64,000 nt of DNA from CAVSUZ01 sp963795415 (GTDB lineage: Bacteria; Pseudomonadota; Alphaproteobacteria; Acetobacterales; Acetobacteraceae), in NCBI GenBank assembly GCA_963795415.1, contig CAWCHQ010000001.1, forward strand, positions 1,550,001 to 1,614,000, read 5' to 3'. The position numbers and the translations under genes are program-made. The notes under the pieces were generated by a model, which saw nothing but the letters and a program-made list of their open reading frames with translations, was not told the DNA's origin and did not search any database. Positions within the stretch are counted from its first letter, which is position 1; each line of letters starts with the position of its first letter. Positions 30,560 through 40,259 of the stretch are shown here, in pieces.

Positions 30560-32326
30560 ATGGATGCGGCTGCAGCGCGGGATTCTTCCCGGCCAGAGAG
30601 CACGCGCGCCCTGCTCGGCAGGCTCTGGCGGGAACACATCTCGCGCTACCGCAACCGTTTGCTCGTGGTGCTGCTGCTCACGGGGCTAATGGCTGGCACC
30701 ACCGCACTGTACCCGGTGGTCATTGATCACGCCTTCGCTATGTTCACGGCAAAAGACCGACGCATTCTGTACCAGGTCCCTGCTCTGGTCGTTTGCATCA
30801 CCTCGGTGAAGGCCCTCGCCCAGTATTTCCAGACGGTACAGGTTCAGCGCATGGTCCTGCTGGTCATCCGGGACATGCAGTCGCGGATGTTTCACCACCT
30901 GGTTCACGCAGATCTCGCCAGGGTGGAACGAGAATCGCCCGCGCAACTGGCCGCCCGGTTCACCACCGATGCGACGATCATCCGGGATTCCCTCAGCCGC
31001 ACCGTCCAGGGCGTTGCAGACGCGATCACGGTCATCGGCCTCGTCGCCTCCATGCTCTATCTGGACTGGATGCTCAGCCTGATAGGTGCGGCGCTCTATC
31101 CGCTGGCCGCGCTGCCGATCCAGCGTTTGGGCCGGCGGGTCCGCCGGGCGTCAGGCGGAATGCAGGAACGCATGGGCGAAACAGCTGCCCTGCTGAATGA
31201 AAGCTTCGCTCAGGCCCGTACCGTTCGCGCCTATCGTCTGGAGAAGATGGAGGAGGAGCGGACTGACAAGGCCTTCGGTCAACTCGCTCGCGCATTGCTG
31301 CGGATGACAAAGGGACGTGCGGCCATCGATCCGGTGCTTGAGGTGCTCGGCGGCGCGGTCGTGGCGATGGTAATCGGGTTCGCCGGCTGGCGCGCGGCAA
31401 TGGGCGGCCATACCATTGGCAATTTCACCGGTTTTGTGGCCGCCCTGCTGATCGCCTCACGTCCGCTCCGCGCACTCGGCTCGCTCAATGCCTCGCTGCA
31501 AGAGGGTATGGCGGGGTTGGCGCGCGTCTTCGGCGTCATCGACGAACCTCCCGATATTTCCGACAGTGCTCGCGCCCGGCCGTTGCCCGGCGGTCAGGGG
31601 CGCGTCGTCTTCGAGTGCGTGCGTTTCACCTATCCGGATGGCCGGACAGCTCTGAATTGTTTGACGTTCGATGCCACGCCAGGAGCAACTGTCGCACTGG
31701 TGGGACCATCAGGCGCCGGAAAATCCACTGCCCTGAGCCTGATCCCGAGGCTGCACGATGTGACAGCGGGCCGCGTTCTGGTGGATGGGGCCGACGTGCG
31801 GGATCTGACCCTCGCCAGCCTGCGCGGCGCCATCGCCTATGTCGGCCAGGAGCCATTGCTGTTCGACGACACGATCGCTGCCAACGTGAAGATCGGCAAC
31901 CCCTCAGCAACCGATCTGGAACTGGAAGCGGCACTGGAAGCCGCGGCGGCCGACTTTGTTCGCGACCTGCCCGATGGGCTGCAGATGCGCGTCGGCCCCG
32001 GCGGACAGCGCCTGTCCGGCGGGCAGCGTCAGCGGATCGTGCTTGCCCGCGCCCTGCTTCGCAATCCCCGCATCCTGCTGCTCGATGAAGCAACGAGCGC
32101 GCTGGATGCCGAGAACGAGGCAGCCGTGAAGACCGCCCTCACGCGTCTTCGCCAAGGCCGCACAACCATCATCGTCGCTCACCGCCTTTCGACGGTCTGC
32201 GATGCCGACCTGGTGATTGCCATGGCCGATGGACGGGCCGTGGAGCAGGGAACGCACGGTGAGTTGGTGGAGCGTGGCGGGCTGTATTCCCGCCTTGTCC
32301 GAAGCCAGGAGTTGGTAGCCTCCTGA
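30560..32326 (+). CDS. ABC exporter with fused membrane and ATPase domains (MsbA type)
   Basis: A 588-residue half-transporter that works as a homodimer in the inner membrane. Residues 1-330 hold six membrane helices (first RNRLLVVLLLTGLMAGTTAL); the ATPase domain follows with FECVRFTYPDGRTALNCLTF, Walker A GPSGAGKSTAL, Q-loop YVGQEPLLFDDTI, signature LSGGQRQRIVL, Walker B ILLLDEATSALD and H-loop IIVAHRLSTV. MsbA-like exporters move lipid A, lipids or drugs. The place between marR and emrAB suggests drug or lipophilic-toxin export. No convincing ribosome site precedes the ATG. Confidence 0.93.
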   Translation: MDAAAARDSSRPESTRALLGRLWREHISRYRNRLLVVLLLTGLMAGTTALYPVVIDHAFAMFTAKDRRILYQVPALVVCITSVKALAQYFQTVQVQRMVLLVIRDMQSRMFHHLVHADLARVERESPAQLAARFTTDATIIRDSLSRTVQGVADAITVIGLVASMLYLDWMLSLIGAALYPLAALPIQRLGRRVRRASGGMQERMGETAALLNESFAQARTVRAYRLEKMEEERTDKAFGQLARALLRMTKGRAAIDPVLEVLGGAVVAMVIGFAGWRAAMGGHTIGNFTGFVAALLIASRPLRALGSLNASLQEGMAGLARVFGVIDEPPDISDSARARPLPGGQGRVVFECVRFTYPDGRTALNCLTFDATPGATVALVGPSGAGKSTALSLIPRLHDVTAGRVLVDGADVRDLTLASLRGAIAYVGQEPLLFDDTIAANVKIGNPSATDLELEAALEAAAADFVRDLPDGLQMRVGPGGQRLSGGQRQRIVLARALLRNPRILLLDEATSALDAENEAAVKTALTRLRQGRTTIIVAHRLSTVCDADLVIAMADGRAVEQGTHGELVERGGLYSRLVRSQELVAS

Positions 32327-32392
32327 ACGCTCGATTCGCTTGACGCTCCGTTTGCCGCAGCGTACCCGGATCACGCATGACCGAGCGCCTGG

Positions 32393-33493
32393 ATGGACGA
32401 CCTTACCAGCACCACTGACCGGCTGCAGCCAACAGGGCGCCGCGGATTCCCGCAACGGCGCCGTTCGCATGCCCGTTGGGCGGTACTGCTCGTTGTGGTG
32501 ATCGCGGCGCTCGGCGCGACGGGGTACTGGTATCTAACCAAGGACATCATCAGCACCGATGATGCCTTCACTGACGGCCGCGCGATCATGGTTTCGCCGC
32601 AAGTCTCCGGCGCGGTTACCGCATTGAACGTGAACGACAATCAACGAGTCAAAGCTGGAGATACATTGCTTCAGATCGACCCTCGTCCATACACGGCCGC
32701 ACGCGACCAGGCAGCCGCCAGCCTGCGGATCGCGCAGGCGGATCTCGATGACGCACGGCTGAAACTGGAAACCGCACGGATCGATTATCCGGCCCGGCTC
32801 TCCGCCGCGCAGGCGCAGCGCGATGCAGCGAAGGCCACGCTCGTGAAAGCCGAAGCCGATTACAAGCGGCAAATGTCGATGCCGCGGCAGGCCACCACGC
32901 AGGAAGTGATCGATGCTGCCACGTCCGCCCGCCAGTCCGCAAAAGCGCAACTCGACCAGGCCGAAGCCGGCGTGGAACAGGCGAGCATGGTGCGTCAGCA
33001 GATCGCCGAAGCCGAGGCCAACGTGCACGACCTCGAGGCCAAGGTCGCGCTGGCGAAGGCTGCCCTCGATCAGGCCGAGCTCAATCTCGGTTGGACGAAA
33101 ATCACTGCACCGCAGGACGGCTGGATCACAAGGCGGAACGTCGAGACCGGCGCCTATGTTCAGCCGGGCCAGTCACTGTTCGCCATAGTGACTCCCGATA
33201 TCTGGGTGACCGCCAACTTTAAGGAAACCGATCTCGGCCGCATCCGCCCCGGGCAGAAGGTGATGCTCAGCGCCGACGCCTATCCCGACCTGCGGCTCGA
33301 AGGGCACGTGGACAGCATCCAGCTCGGGTCCGGCTCGCGGTTCACTGCTTTTCCGCCGGAAAACGCCACCGGCAATTTCGTCAAGATCGTTCAGCGCGTG
33401 CCGGTGAAGATTGTCATCGACAAGGGCTTGGACCCCAACCATCCCTTGCCGCTCGGCATCTCGGTGACACCCACGATCCGGACCGATCAGTGA
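32393..33493 (+). CDS. emrA: HlyD/EmrA family membrane fusion protein
   Basis: A 366-residue periplasmic adaptor. A cytoplasmic tail rich in Arg leads to one membrane helix (WAVLLVVVIAALGATGYWYL), then the biotinyl-lipoyl half-motif (VSPQVSGAVTALNVNDNQRV), a long alpha-helical hairpin rich in Ala/Gln (residues about 100-220), the second lipoyl half (WTKITAPQDGWITRRNVETG) and the beta-barrel domain. These adaptors link an inner-membrane pump to an outer-membrane channel. Its stop overlaps the emrB start (GTGA), so it is the partner of that MFS pump. The gene symbol reflects family, not proven specificity. Confidence 0.9.
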   Translation: MDDLTSTTDRLQPTGRRGFPQRRRSHARWAVLLVVVIAALGATGYWYLTKDIISTDDAFTDGRAIMVSPQVSGAVTALNVNDNQRVKAGDTLLQIDPRPYTAARDQAAASLRIAQADLDDARLKLETARIDYPARLSAAQAQRDAAKATLVKAEADYKRQMSMPRQATTQEVIDAATSARQSAKAQLDQAEAGVEQASMVRQQIAEAEANVHDLEAKVALAKAALDQAELNLGWTKITAPQDGWITRRNVETGAYVQPGQSLFAIVTPDIWVTANFKETDLGRIRPGQKVMLSADAYPDLRLEGHVDSIQLGSGSRFTAFPPENATGNFVKIVQRVPVKIVIDKGLDPNHPLPLGISVTPTIRTDQ

Positions 33494-35049
33494 ACGACGC
33501 CGTCTGGCGTCCACACGGGAACCCCTGGGTGATCGCCTCCATCGCGACACTCGCGCCATTCATGGAGATCCTCGACAGCACGATCGTGAATGTAAGCCTG
33601 CCTTATGTTGCAGGCAGTCTTTCCGCAAGTTTCGACGATGCGACCTGGACCCTCACATCCTACCTGGTTGCCAATGGCATCGTGCTCGCCGTCGCCGGTT
33701 GGCTCGGACGCCTCATCGGGCGCAAACGTTACTTCCTGATCTGCATCGCCATGTTCACCCTCTGCTCGTTCTTCTGCGGCATCGCCACCAGCCTTCCCCA
33801 GCTTGTTGTTTTCCGTTTGCTTCAGGGCCTGTTCGGCGGCGGACTGCAGCCCAACCAGCAGGCGATCATCCTGGATACGTTCGAGCCCTCGCAGCGTGGC
33901 CGCGCTTTTTCCGTGGTGGCGATCGCAATCATCTTCGCACCGATCGTCGGCCCCACGCTCGGCGGTTGGATCACCGACAACTACTCCTGGCGGTGGGTGT
34001 TCCTGATCAACGTGCCTGTCGGGATCGTCGCTTTTTTTGCCTGCGCGCGCCTGGTCGAGGATCCGCCCTGGGTCAGGCGTGATCGGGCCCATTTGGCAGA
34101 CGTGGATTATGTCGGGCTTGGCCTTATCGCGCTTGGTCTGGGATGCCTGCAGATTGTCTTCGACCGCGGCGAGGATTGGGACTGGTTCGGCTCTCCTGCC
34201 ATCCGGCTCTTCGCGCTGCTGGCTGCAGTTGGCATCGTCGGCGCGACACTTTGGCTGCTGCTGACGGACAAACCTGTCGTCAATCTTCGCGCTCTTGCGG
34301 ACCGCAACTTTGCGGTGGGCACGATCACGATCTCCGCGATCTTTGCCGCGCTTTACTCCAGCAATCTGCTGATTCCGGCTTTCGCCCAGCAATGGATGGG
34401 CTACACGGCGATGCTCGCAGGCTGGCTGCTCTCGCCGGGCGCCGCACTGATGATCGTGTTGATCCCGGTCGTCGGCAAGTTCGCGCTGCCACACATCCAG
34501 ACGCGTTATCTGCTCGCCTTCGGATTGATCGTTCTTGGTCTCTCGGCGCTCTACGCACACCGGCTCACACCGACCCTTGATTTCTCGACGCTCGCCCTGT
34601 TCCGCGCCTTCCAGACGGTTGGCCTTGCATTTTTGTTCGTACCCAACAGCACCCTGGCCTACTCAACCTTGCCACGCGCGCTGAATGCCGACGCCACCGC
34701 GCTTTACTCCATGTTCCGAAATATCGCCGGATCCTTCGGCATCGCGGCCGCCACATCGCTGGTGTCGGAACGGCTGCAACAGCACCGCGCTTATTTGGCG
34801 GCGCATATGTCGCCTTACGACCAGGGCTATGTCGACACGCTTCATCGCTACGTGCAGGCGCTGCGCGACATGGGGCATACGGCTGCCGAGGCGCAGCAAG
34901 CGGCGATGGGGCTGCTCAACCACATGCTTACCCAGCAGGCAGCGGTCATGGCCTATTCCGACATATTCGCCTGGATCGGCATCGGCGCTTTCTGTGCGGT
35001 GCCGCTTACGTTCTTATTCCGCGCCAGCGTGGCGAGGGGCGGGCATTAG
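33490..35049 (+). CDS. emrB: DHA2 family drug:H+ antiporter, EmrB type
   Basis: A 519-residue MFS pump with about 14 membrane helices. Starts with GTG at 33490, overlapping the emrA stop by four bases. The DHA2 motif LDSTIVNVSLPYVAGSL is in helix 1, the motif A loop GWLGRLIGRKRYF after helix 2, and the motif C-like region GPTLGGWITDNYSWRWVFLI is clear; a late periplasmic loop (residues about 430-480) carries LQQHRAYLAAHMSPYDQGYV. With EmrA it would expel hydrophobic drugs. It converges on a GGDEF-EAL gene, with a hairpin between. Confidence 0.93.
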   Translation: MNDAVWRPHGNPWVIASIATLAPFMEILDSTIVNVSLPYVAGSLSASFDDATWTLTSYLVANGIVLAVAGWLGRLIGRKRYFLICIAMFTLCSFFCGIATSLPQLVVFRLLQGLFGGGLQPNQQAIILDTFEPSQRGRAFSVVAIAIIFAPIVGPTLGGWITDNYSWRWVFLINVPVGIVAFFACARLVEDPPWVRRDRAHLADVDYVGLGLIALGLGCLQIVFDRGEDWDWFGSPAIRLFALLAAVGIVGATLWLLLTDKPVVNLRALADRNFAVGTITISAIFAALYSSNLLIPAFAQQWMGYTAMLAGWLLSPGAALMIVLIPVVGKFALPHIQTRYLLAFGLIVLGLSALYAHRLTPTLDFSTLALFRAFQTVGLAFLFVPNSTLAYSTLPRALNADATALYSMFRNIAGSFGIAAATSLVSERLQQHRAYLAAHMSPYDQGYVDTLHRYVQALRDMGHTAAEAQQAAMGLLNHMLTQQAAVMAYSDIFAWIGIGAFCAVPLTFLFRASVARGGH

Positions 35050-35091
35050 AGCAGATCGCTTGCAACTGAACCAGCAGACGCGGCACCGTGA

Positions 35092-35109
35092 CGCCCGCCT
35101 TCGCGGGCG
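35092..35109. terminator. bidirectional hairpin between convergent emrB and GGDEF-EAL genes
   Basis: CGCCCGC (35092-35098) pairs perfectly with GCGGGCG (35103-35109) around a CTTC tetraloop, in the 163-base gap between convergent genes. No T tract, so it could be a REP-like element; the left flank (TTAGAGCAGATCGCTTGC) resembles the repeat at 45847. Confidence 0.5.
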
Positions 35110-35212
35110 CAGGCTCTATCCTTGGTGGTATTGCATCAGGACGAAACGCCGCAGTTCGGACCAAAGTGGCCGCTGATACCAGCGGGCAACCCGCAGCTTC
35201 ATGAAAGTCTGC

Positions 35213-37465
35213 TCAGGCGCTCAGCACCTGCCGTTCCTGGTGCTGGCGCAGCCAGGCGCGCGCCAAGTGATCCTCCATCGGACGGCCCGCCAGATAGCCC
35301 TGGACAAGCCGGCATCCGAGTTTCCGCAGCTTGTCCAGCTGAGCCCCATTCTCCACGCCTTCGGCGACGACGCTCAGATTGAGCCGCTCGCCCAGCGACA
35401 GAATCGCCTCGACAATCGCAAGCGCGCTGTTGTCGCTGCACACACTCTGCACAAATGACCGGTCGATCTTGATCCGGTCGAACGGGAACCGGCGCAGATA
35501 GCTCAGGCTCGCGTAAGCCGTGCCAAAGTCGTCCAGCGTGATCCGGATGCCCTTGTCCCGCAGGCGTCGCGTCGTCTGCAGCACGAGATCCGAGTCCTCC
35601 AGCAGCAGACCCTCGGTGATCTCCAGGTCAAGCCGCGCAGCCGGAAGTCCCGTCCGGCTCAGCACCGCCGTGATCTCGTCCGGCAGGTCGGGCTGGCGGA
35701 ACTGTAGCGGTGACAGGTTGACGGACAGACACACCGCCGGATCCCATGTCGCGGCCTCGGCGCATGCCATTTCCAGAACCCAGCGGCCAAGCGGGACGAT
35801 AAGCCCGCTCGATTCGGCAACCGGAATGAAAGCATCCGGACGGACGGGGCCACGGGAGGGGTGATTCCATCGCAACAGCGCCTCGAAACCCACCACCGCC
35901 AGCGAAGAGATGTCGCATACGGGCTGGTAGTTGAGCAGAAACTGCCGCCCTGCCACGGCATCCCGCAGGTCCTGCTCAAACCCGCTCCGCTCCTGCGGTT
36001 CGGCCTGCGTCTCCGAAGAGAACATCCGGTACGTGTTGCGTCCGGCCTTCTTCGCCCGATACAACGCAACATCGGCGTTGCGCAGCAGAGCGTCGGCGCT
36101 TTCCCCGTCGTGCGGGTGAATAGCAATCCCGACAGACGCCCCGATATTGAAGCGCTGCCCAGCGAGCTCGAACGGCTGGTTCAGCGTCGCCAGCAATCTT
36201 TGCGCCAGTGCCCTGGCCGCCAAAGGTTGCCCCCCGAACGGCTGGATGATGGCGAATTCGTCACCGCCCATGCGGGCGATGATGTCGCTCTCACGCACGT
36301 TCTCTTTCAGCCGCTGCGCCACCGCGACCAGCAGCTTGTCGCCGGCTTCATGCCCGTTCGTGTCGTTGACCGACTTGAACCCGTCCAGGTCCAGGAAAAG
36401 CAGCGCGAAATTCTGATCACTGCAGCGGGCCAGCGACAAGGTCTTCTCCAGCCGCTCGTGGAACATCAGGCGATTGGCGAGCTGGGTCAGGTTGTCGTGG
36501 TGCGCGATGAAGCGAATCCGCTCCTCGGTCACCTTGCGGAACAGCACCGGCCTGATCGTGTCCGTCAGCGACGCGATATCCGCCATGACAAGATCAGGAT
36601 CCAGGCGTTCGGCGGTGAACGCCAGCACGATGCCGAACCGCTGCTGCTGGACGCTGACCGGGATACAAACCTGGCTCACAACGCCCGGGGCAATCGGACT
36701 ATCACCGCCCTCCGCCGCCTCGCGCGAGCCAAATCGCGTCGCGAGCGGCTCATTGCGGCGGATCGACGTTGCAATGGCGGGATTCGCGACCGGCTTGACC
36801 TCCGCCGACTCCGAACGACCCTGAACCAGCTGCTCGGCATCAAACCGGCTGATTTCAAGCAGGGCCTGATCCGGACGCACCAGTTGCAGGATCCGGCCCA
36901 TCGCGGCATCGTGGAACCGGCAGAGCTCCTCAAGCAGGCTCGTCAGCGCCTCCGCGCACGAGGCCGCCTCGGAAACCAGCCGCAGCATCCTGTCCACGCG
37001 CAGCGCCCGGTTGGCCACATGCATCAGATGCCGATGACGCTGCTCTTTCCGACGATCCGCGATGATCATGTTCGCAAGGTCGATCAACGAGGCGGACTGC
37101 ACTCCGGTCAGCCCCTCCCGCGGCGAGACATCGAGGACGGCAATGAAACCGACATGCTCGCCGCCGGCTGACACCAGCCCGACATACGCCAGAAAGCGCA
37201 GCTCTTCGGATGCAGACGACAGAGCCGTGTTCCGGAAGCGAGGGTCTTTGCGCAGATCGGGAACAACCGTCAGCTCGGGTTCAGCCCGCAGAACCGCGTC
37301 TACCTCCAGCGCGAGCGATGCGCGATCCGCCAACAGGCCGCATGCCGCCAGACCGGGTGCCTTGTCCTTGCTGCGGCCGAGGACGCCGATAGCGGCCGAG
37401 GACGTTCCGGCGAGATGGGCGGCTAATCGGGCAAAGTGCTCAAGCATCGGATAGAGGGTTGGCAC
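35213..37465 (-). CDS. GAF-GGDEF-EAL protein for cyclic di-GMP turnover
   Basis: A 750-residue protein starting with GTG (VPTLYPMLEHFARL) behind AAAGGAGAGCG. The N-terminal 300 residues look like one or two GAF-type sensor domains without membrane helices. The GGDEF domain (about 330-490) has an intact active site RMGGDEFAI and an inhibitory I-site RESD five residues before it. The EAL domain (about 505-745) has EALLRWNHP, SVNLSPLQF, LEITEG, LDDFGTAYASLSYL, IKIDRSF, VVAEGVEN and QGY, all required residues. Both diguanylate cyclase and phosphodiesterase activity are therefore possible. It would affect motility or biofilm. Monocistronic, divergent from the methyltransferase gene. Confidence 0.93.
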   Translation of the reverse strand: MPTLYPMLEHFARLAAHLAGTSSAAIGVLGRSKDKAPGLAACGLLADRASLALEVDAVLRAEPELTVVPDLRKDPRFRNTALSSASEELRFLAYVGLVSAGGEHVGFIAVLDVSPREGLTGVQSASLIDLANMIIADRRKEQRHRHLMHVANRALRVDRMLRLVSEAASCAEALTSLLEELCRFHDAAMGRILQLVRPDQALLEISRFDAEQLVQGRSESAEVKPVANPAIATSIRRNEPLATRFGSREAAEGGDSPIAPGVVSQVCIPVSVQQQRFGIVLAFTAERLDPDLVMADIASLTDTIRPVLFRKVTEERIRFIAHHDNLTQLANRLMFHERLEKTLSLARCSDQNFALLFLDLDGFKSVNDTNGHEAGDKLLVAVAQRLKENVRESDIIARMGGDEFAIIQPFGGQPLAARALAQRLLATLNQPFELAGQRFNIGASVGIAIHPHDGESADALLRNADVALYRAKKAGRNTYRMFSSETQAEPQERSGFEQDLRDAVAGRQFLLNYQPVCDISSLAVVGFEALLRWNHPSRGPVRPDAFIPVAESSGLIVPLGRWVLEMACAEAATWDPAVCLSVNLSPLQFRQPDLPDEITAVLSRTGLPAARLDLEITEGLLLEDSDLVLQTTRRLRDKGIRITLDDFGTAYASLSYLRRFPFDRIKIDRSFVQSVCSDNSALAIVEAILSLGERLNLSVVAEGVENGAQLDKLRKLGCRLVQGYLAGRPMEDHLARAWLRQHQERQVLSA

Positions 37466-37663
37466 CGCTCTCCTTTAGTTTGCTTTGTGGCGCGCTGCTG
37501 CAATCCTTGGTCGAGTTCTATAGACCTACGAGCTACCGGGAATAGAGACGCTAAAGGCTTGGTTTCTGCGTAGCGGCGCCACGGCCGCATTGCAACGGGA
37601 AAATTCCGTGCCTGGCCGGGTCGCGATGGCCTCAAGAGCGCGAAGCACCTATCGGGTCGTGAC

Positions 37664-38847
37664 ATGGACCGTCCAGTTGCTCGTTTGAAGCCAAGGCAGG
37701 GACGCCGGGTACGTGCCGGGGCGCCCTGGGTGTTCAGCAACGAGATCATCATGACATCCGGGCTTCGCCAGGTTGCACCGGGCGCCCTGGTCCAACTGGA
37801 GGGTGACGACGGCTCGCGTTTTGGTGTGGCGATGTTCAATCCGCACAGCCTGATCGCCGCACGGGTGATGGATCGCGATCCTGACGCGGAGATCGGCGCC
37901 GGATGGATGCGCGCCCGCCTGCGTGACGCCATCGCCTTGCGGGAGAAGGTGTGCGACGGCCCATTTCATCGGCTCGTCCATGCTGAGGCTGATCTCCTGC
38001 CCGGAACTCGTCATCGACCGGTACGGTGATGTGGCGGTGGTCCAGGCAAATACGGCCGGGATGGACCGGCTGATGCCGGTTGTGCTCGAGGCGCTCCTCG
38101 TCGAGTTGGAACTGCGTGCCGTCGTCGCGCGGAACGACGCCAGCGCGCGACAGCTGGAGGGCCTCACAGACGAAGTGCGGCTGCTGCACGGCGACGATGC
38201 CGCTGCCAACGTGCACGAAGGGGGTCTGCGATTTCCCATTGATCCCCTCTCTGGCCAGAAGACCGGCTGGTTCTTCGACCAGCGGCAAAACCGGGACCGC
38301 ATCGCCGCCCTCGCGTCCGGCGCGCGAGTGCTGGATGTATTCTGCCATACCGGGGCGTTCGGCCTGCGAGCGGCCGCCGCCGGGGCACAGCAGGTATCGC
38401 TGGTGGAACTCCAGCGCGCCCGCGCTGGTGCAGGCGGCGCGCACCGCGGTGCTGAATGGCCTGGAAGCCAAAATCGAGACACGGCGCGACGATGCCTTCG
38501 CCGCCATGACCGCCCTCGCCCAGGCCGGCGAGCGGTTCGACATCGTCATCTGCGATCCGCCTTCCTTCGCACCGTCCCGCAAGGACGCCGAAGCCGGGTT
38601 GCGGGCCTATGCGCGCATGGCACGGCTGGCGGCCGCGCTGGTCGCTCCAGACGGATTCCTCTTCGTCGCATCGTGCAGCCATCATGCCCCGCTGGAGCCG
38701 TGGTCGGCACGTATCGCCGAAGGCCTGCATCGTGCCCGGCGGCAGGGACGCATCCTGGCAGCCTCGGGCGCCGGGCCCGACCACCCCGTGCATCCCCAGC
38801 TTCCCGAAACCGCCTATCTGAAGACCCAGCTCATTCAGCTCTTCTGA
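37664..38847 (+). pseudogene. class I rRNA methyltransferase (RlmI/YccW type), two frameshifts
   Basis: About 393 residues when repaired. Frame 1: MDRPVARLKPRQGRRVRAGA, PWVFSNEI, a PUA-like start; frame 2: LVIDRYGDVAVVQANTAGMD, LRFPIDPLSGQKTGWFFDQR (a family hallmark), ARVLDVFCHTGAFGL; frame 3: AVLNGLEAKIETRRDDAF, IVICDPPSFAPSRKDAEAG, FVASCSHHAPLE. The shifts lie in GAACTC at 38004-38009 and GAACTC at 38406-38411; removing one A from each restores PGLVIDRYGD and LVDSSAPAL. RlmI-type enzymes make m5C in 23S rRNA. Because the rest is well conserved, the breaks may be sequence errors; otherwise this rRNA enzyme is lost. Confidence 0.88.
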
Positions 38848-38908
38848 TCTGCGGCTTGGCGTAGAAGCCACATCCGGGCACGATAAGCAAACCTCGGAGA
38901 ACGACTTC

Positions 38909-40108
38909 ATGGCCCATCGCGGCATGACCTTCGGCATCTTTCTCGCCCCCTTTCACCGGATCGGCGAAAACCCCACCCTGGCGGTCAACCGCGACATCGA
39001 GCTGCTCGAATGGCTGGACTGGCTGGGCTACGACGAAGCCTGGATCGGCGAGCACCACTCGGCCGGCTGGGAACTGATTGCCCTTCCCGAACTGGTAATC
39101 GCCGCCGCTGCCGAACGGACCAGGCATATCCGGCTGGGCACCGGCGTGACCTCGCTGCCGTATCACCACCCGTTCATGGTGGCACAGCGTTTCGTCCAGC
39201 TCGACCACATGACGCGCGGCCGGGCCATGCTGGGATGCGGTCCCGGGGCGCTGACCTCCGACGCCTACATGCTCGGCATCGATCCAGTCACCCTGCGCCC
39301 GCGCATGATCGAGGCGCTGGACGCGATCACCCGTCTGCTCCGGTGCGACGAGCCAGTGACGATGAAGACCGACTGGTTCGAGATGAAGGAGGCGCGGCTG
39401 CACCTCGCGCCCTACACCGATCCACGGTTTGAGATCGCCGTTGCCAGCACGATCACGCCGTTCGGGATGATTGCCGCCGGCCAGTTCGGGGTGGGCGTGC
39501 TGTCGATCGGCGCCGGGCTGCCCGGTGGTCCGGATGCCATGGCGAAGCAGTGGCAGATCGCCGAGGAGACGGCGGCCAAGCACGGCCAGAAAATGGACCG
39601 CAGAAAGTGGCGCATCGTCGTCAACGCGCACATCGCCGAGGATGACGAGCAGGCGCTGAGAGAGGTTAAGGCGGGAGAGCGGGTCGAGACGGTGACATAT
39701 TTCGAAGATACTCTCGGCCGCCCGCCTGGCCGGCAGGATGATCCCCTCCGCGAAGGCGTGAAGATGGGGACCACATTGGTAGGATCGCCCGAGACGGTGG
39801 CGAAGGGGATCCGGCATCTGCTGGAGCTGAGCCAGGGCGGGTTCGGCGGAATTCTGTTCCGGGCGCATGAATGGGCCAATCGCGAGCAGACCATGCGCAG
39901 CTACGAGCTGTTCGCGCGCTATGTCATGCCGCAGTTCCAGAGTTCACTCGACACGATTACAGGTTCCAATGCCTTCGTGCGGGCCAACCGTGCGCGGGTC
40001 GTCGGCGGCACCGTCGAGGCGGTCCGCCGCGCCTTTACCGATCATGGCCGCGAAGTCCCCGAGGGCTTCCGCGACCGGACCATCGGCGCGCGTGACGTGG
40101 GGGATTAG
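38909..40108 (+). CDS. LLM class flavin-dependent oxidoreductase (luciferase-like monooxygenase)
   Basis: A 399-residue bacterial luciferase-type barrel that uses reduced flavin and oxygen. Seen: MTFGIFLAPFHRIGENPTLA, LDWLGYDEAWIGEHHSAGWE (the classic EHH motif), IRLGTGVTSLPYHHPFMVA, and the RGRAMLGCGPGALTSD flavin-phosphate loop. An insertion-free C-terminal extension ends with GSNAFVRANRARVVGGTVEA. CGGAGAACGACTTC before the ATG is the ribosome site. A divergent fragment of a paralogue's C-terminus lies about 800 bases downstream. Substrate unknown; relatives include alkane and aromatic monooxygenases. Confidence 0.9.
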   Translation: MAHRGMTFGIFLAPFHRIGENPTLAVNRDIELLEWLDWLGYDEAWIGEHHSAGWELIALPELVIAAAAERTRHIRLGTGVTSLPYHHPFMVAQRFVQLDHMTRGRAMLGCGPGALTSDAYMLGIDPVTLRPRMIEALDAITRLLRCDEPVTMKTDWFEMKEARLHLAPYTDPRFEIAVASTITPFGMIAAGQFGVGVLSIGAGLPGGPDAMAKQWQIAEETAAKHGQKMDRRKWRIVVNAHIAEDDEQALREVKAGERVETVTYFEDTLGRPPGRQDDPLREGVKMGTTLVGSPETVAKGIRHLLELSQGGFGGILFRAHEWANREQTMRSYELFARYVMPQFQSSLDTITGSNAFVRANRARVVGGTVEAVRRAFTDHGREVPEGFRDRTIGARDVGD

Positions 40109-40259
40109 TCACCCGGTAAATGGAGCAGGGAGTAACAAGGTCGTCGCGAATCTCGGGATCAGCTCGGTGACTGGCTCGGTGGTAGGACTGCTCCAAGGGC
40201 CCGCGTAACCATGCCAGGGCCGGAGCCCCGCATCCCTCCGCGATGACAGGATCCGGATC

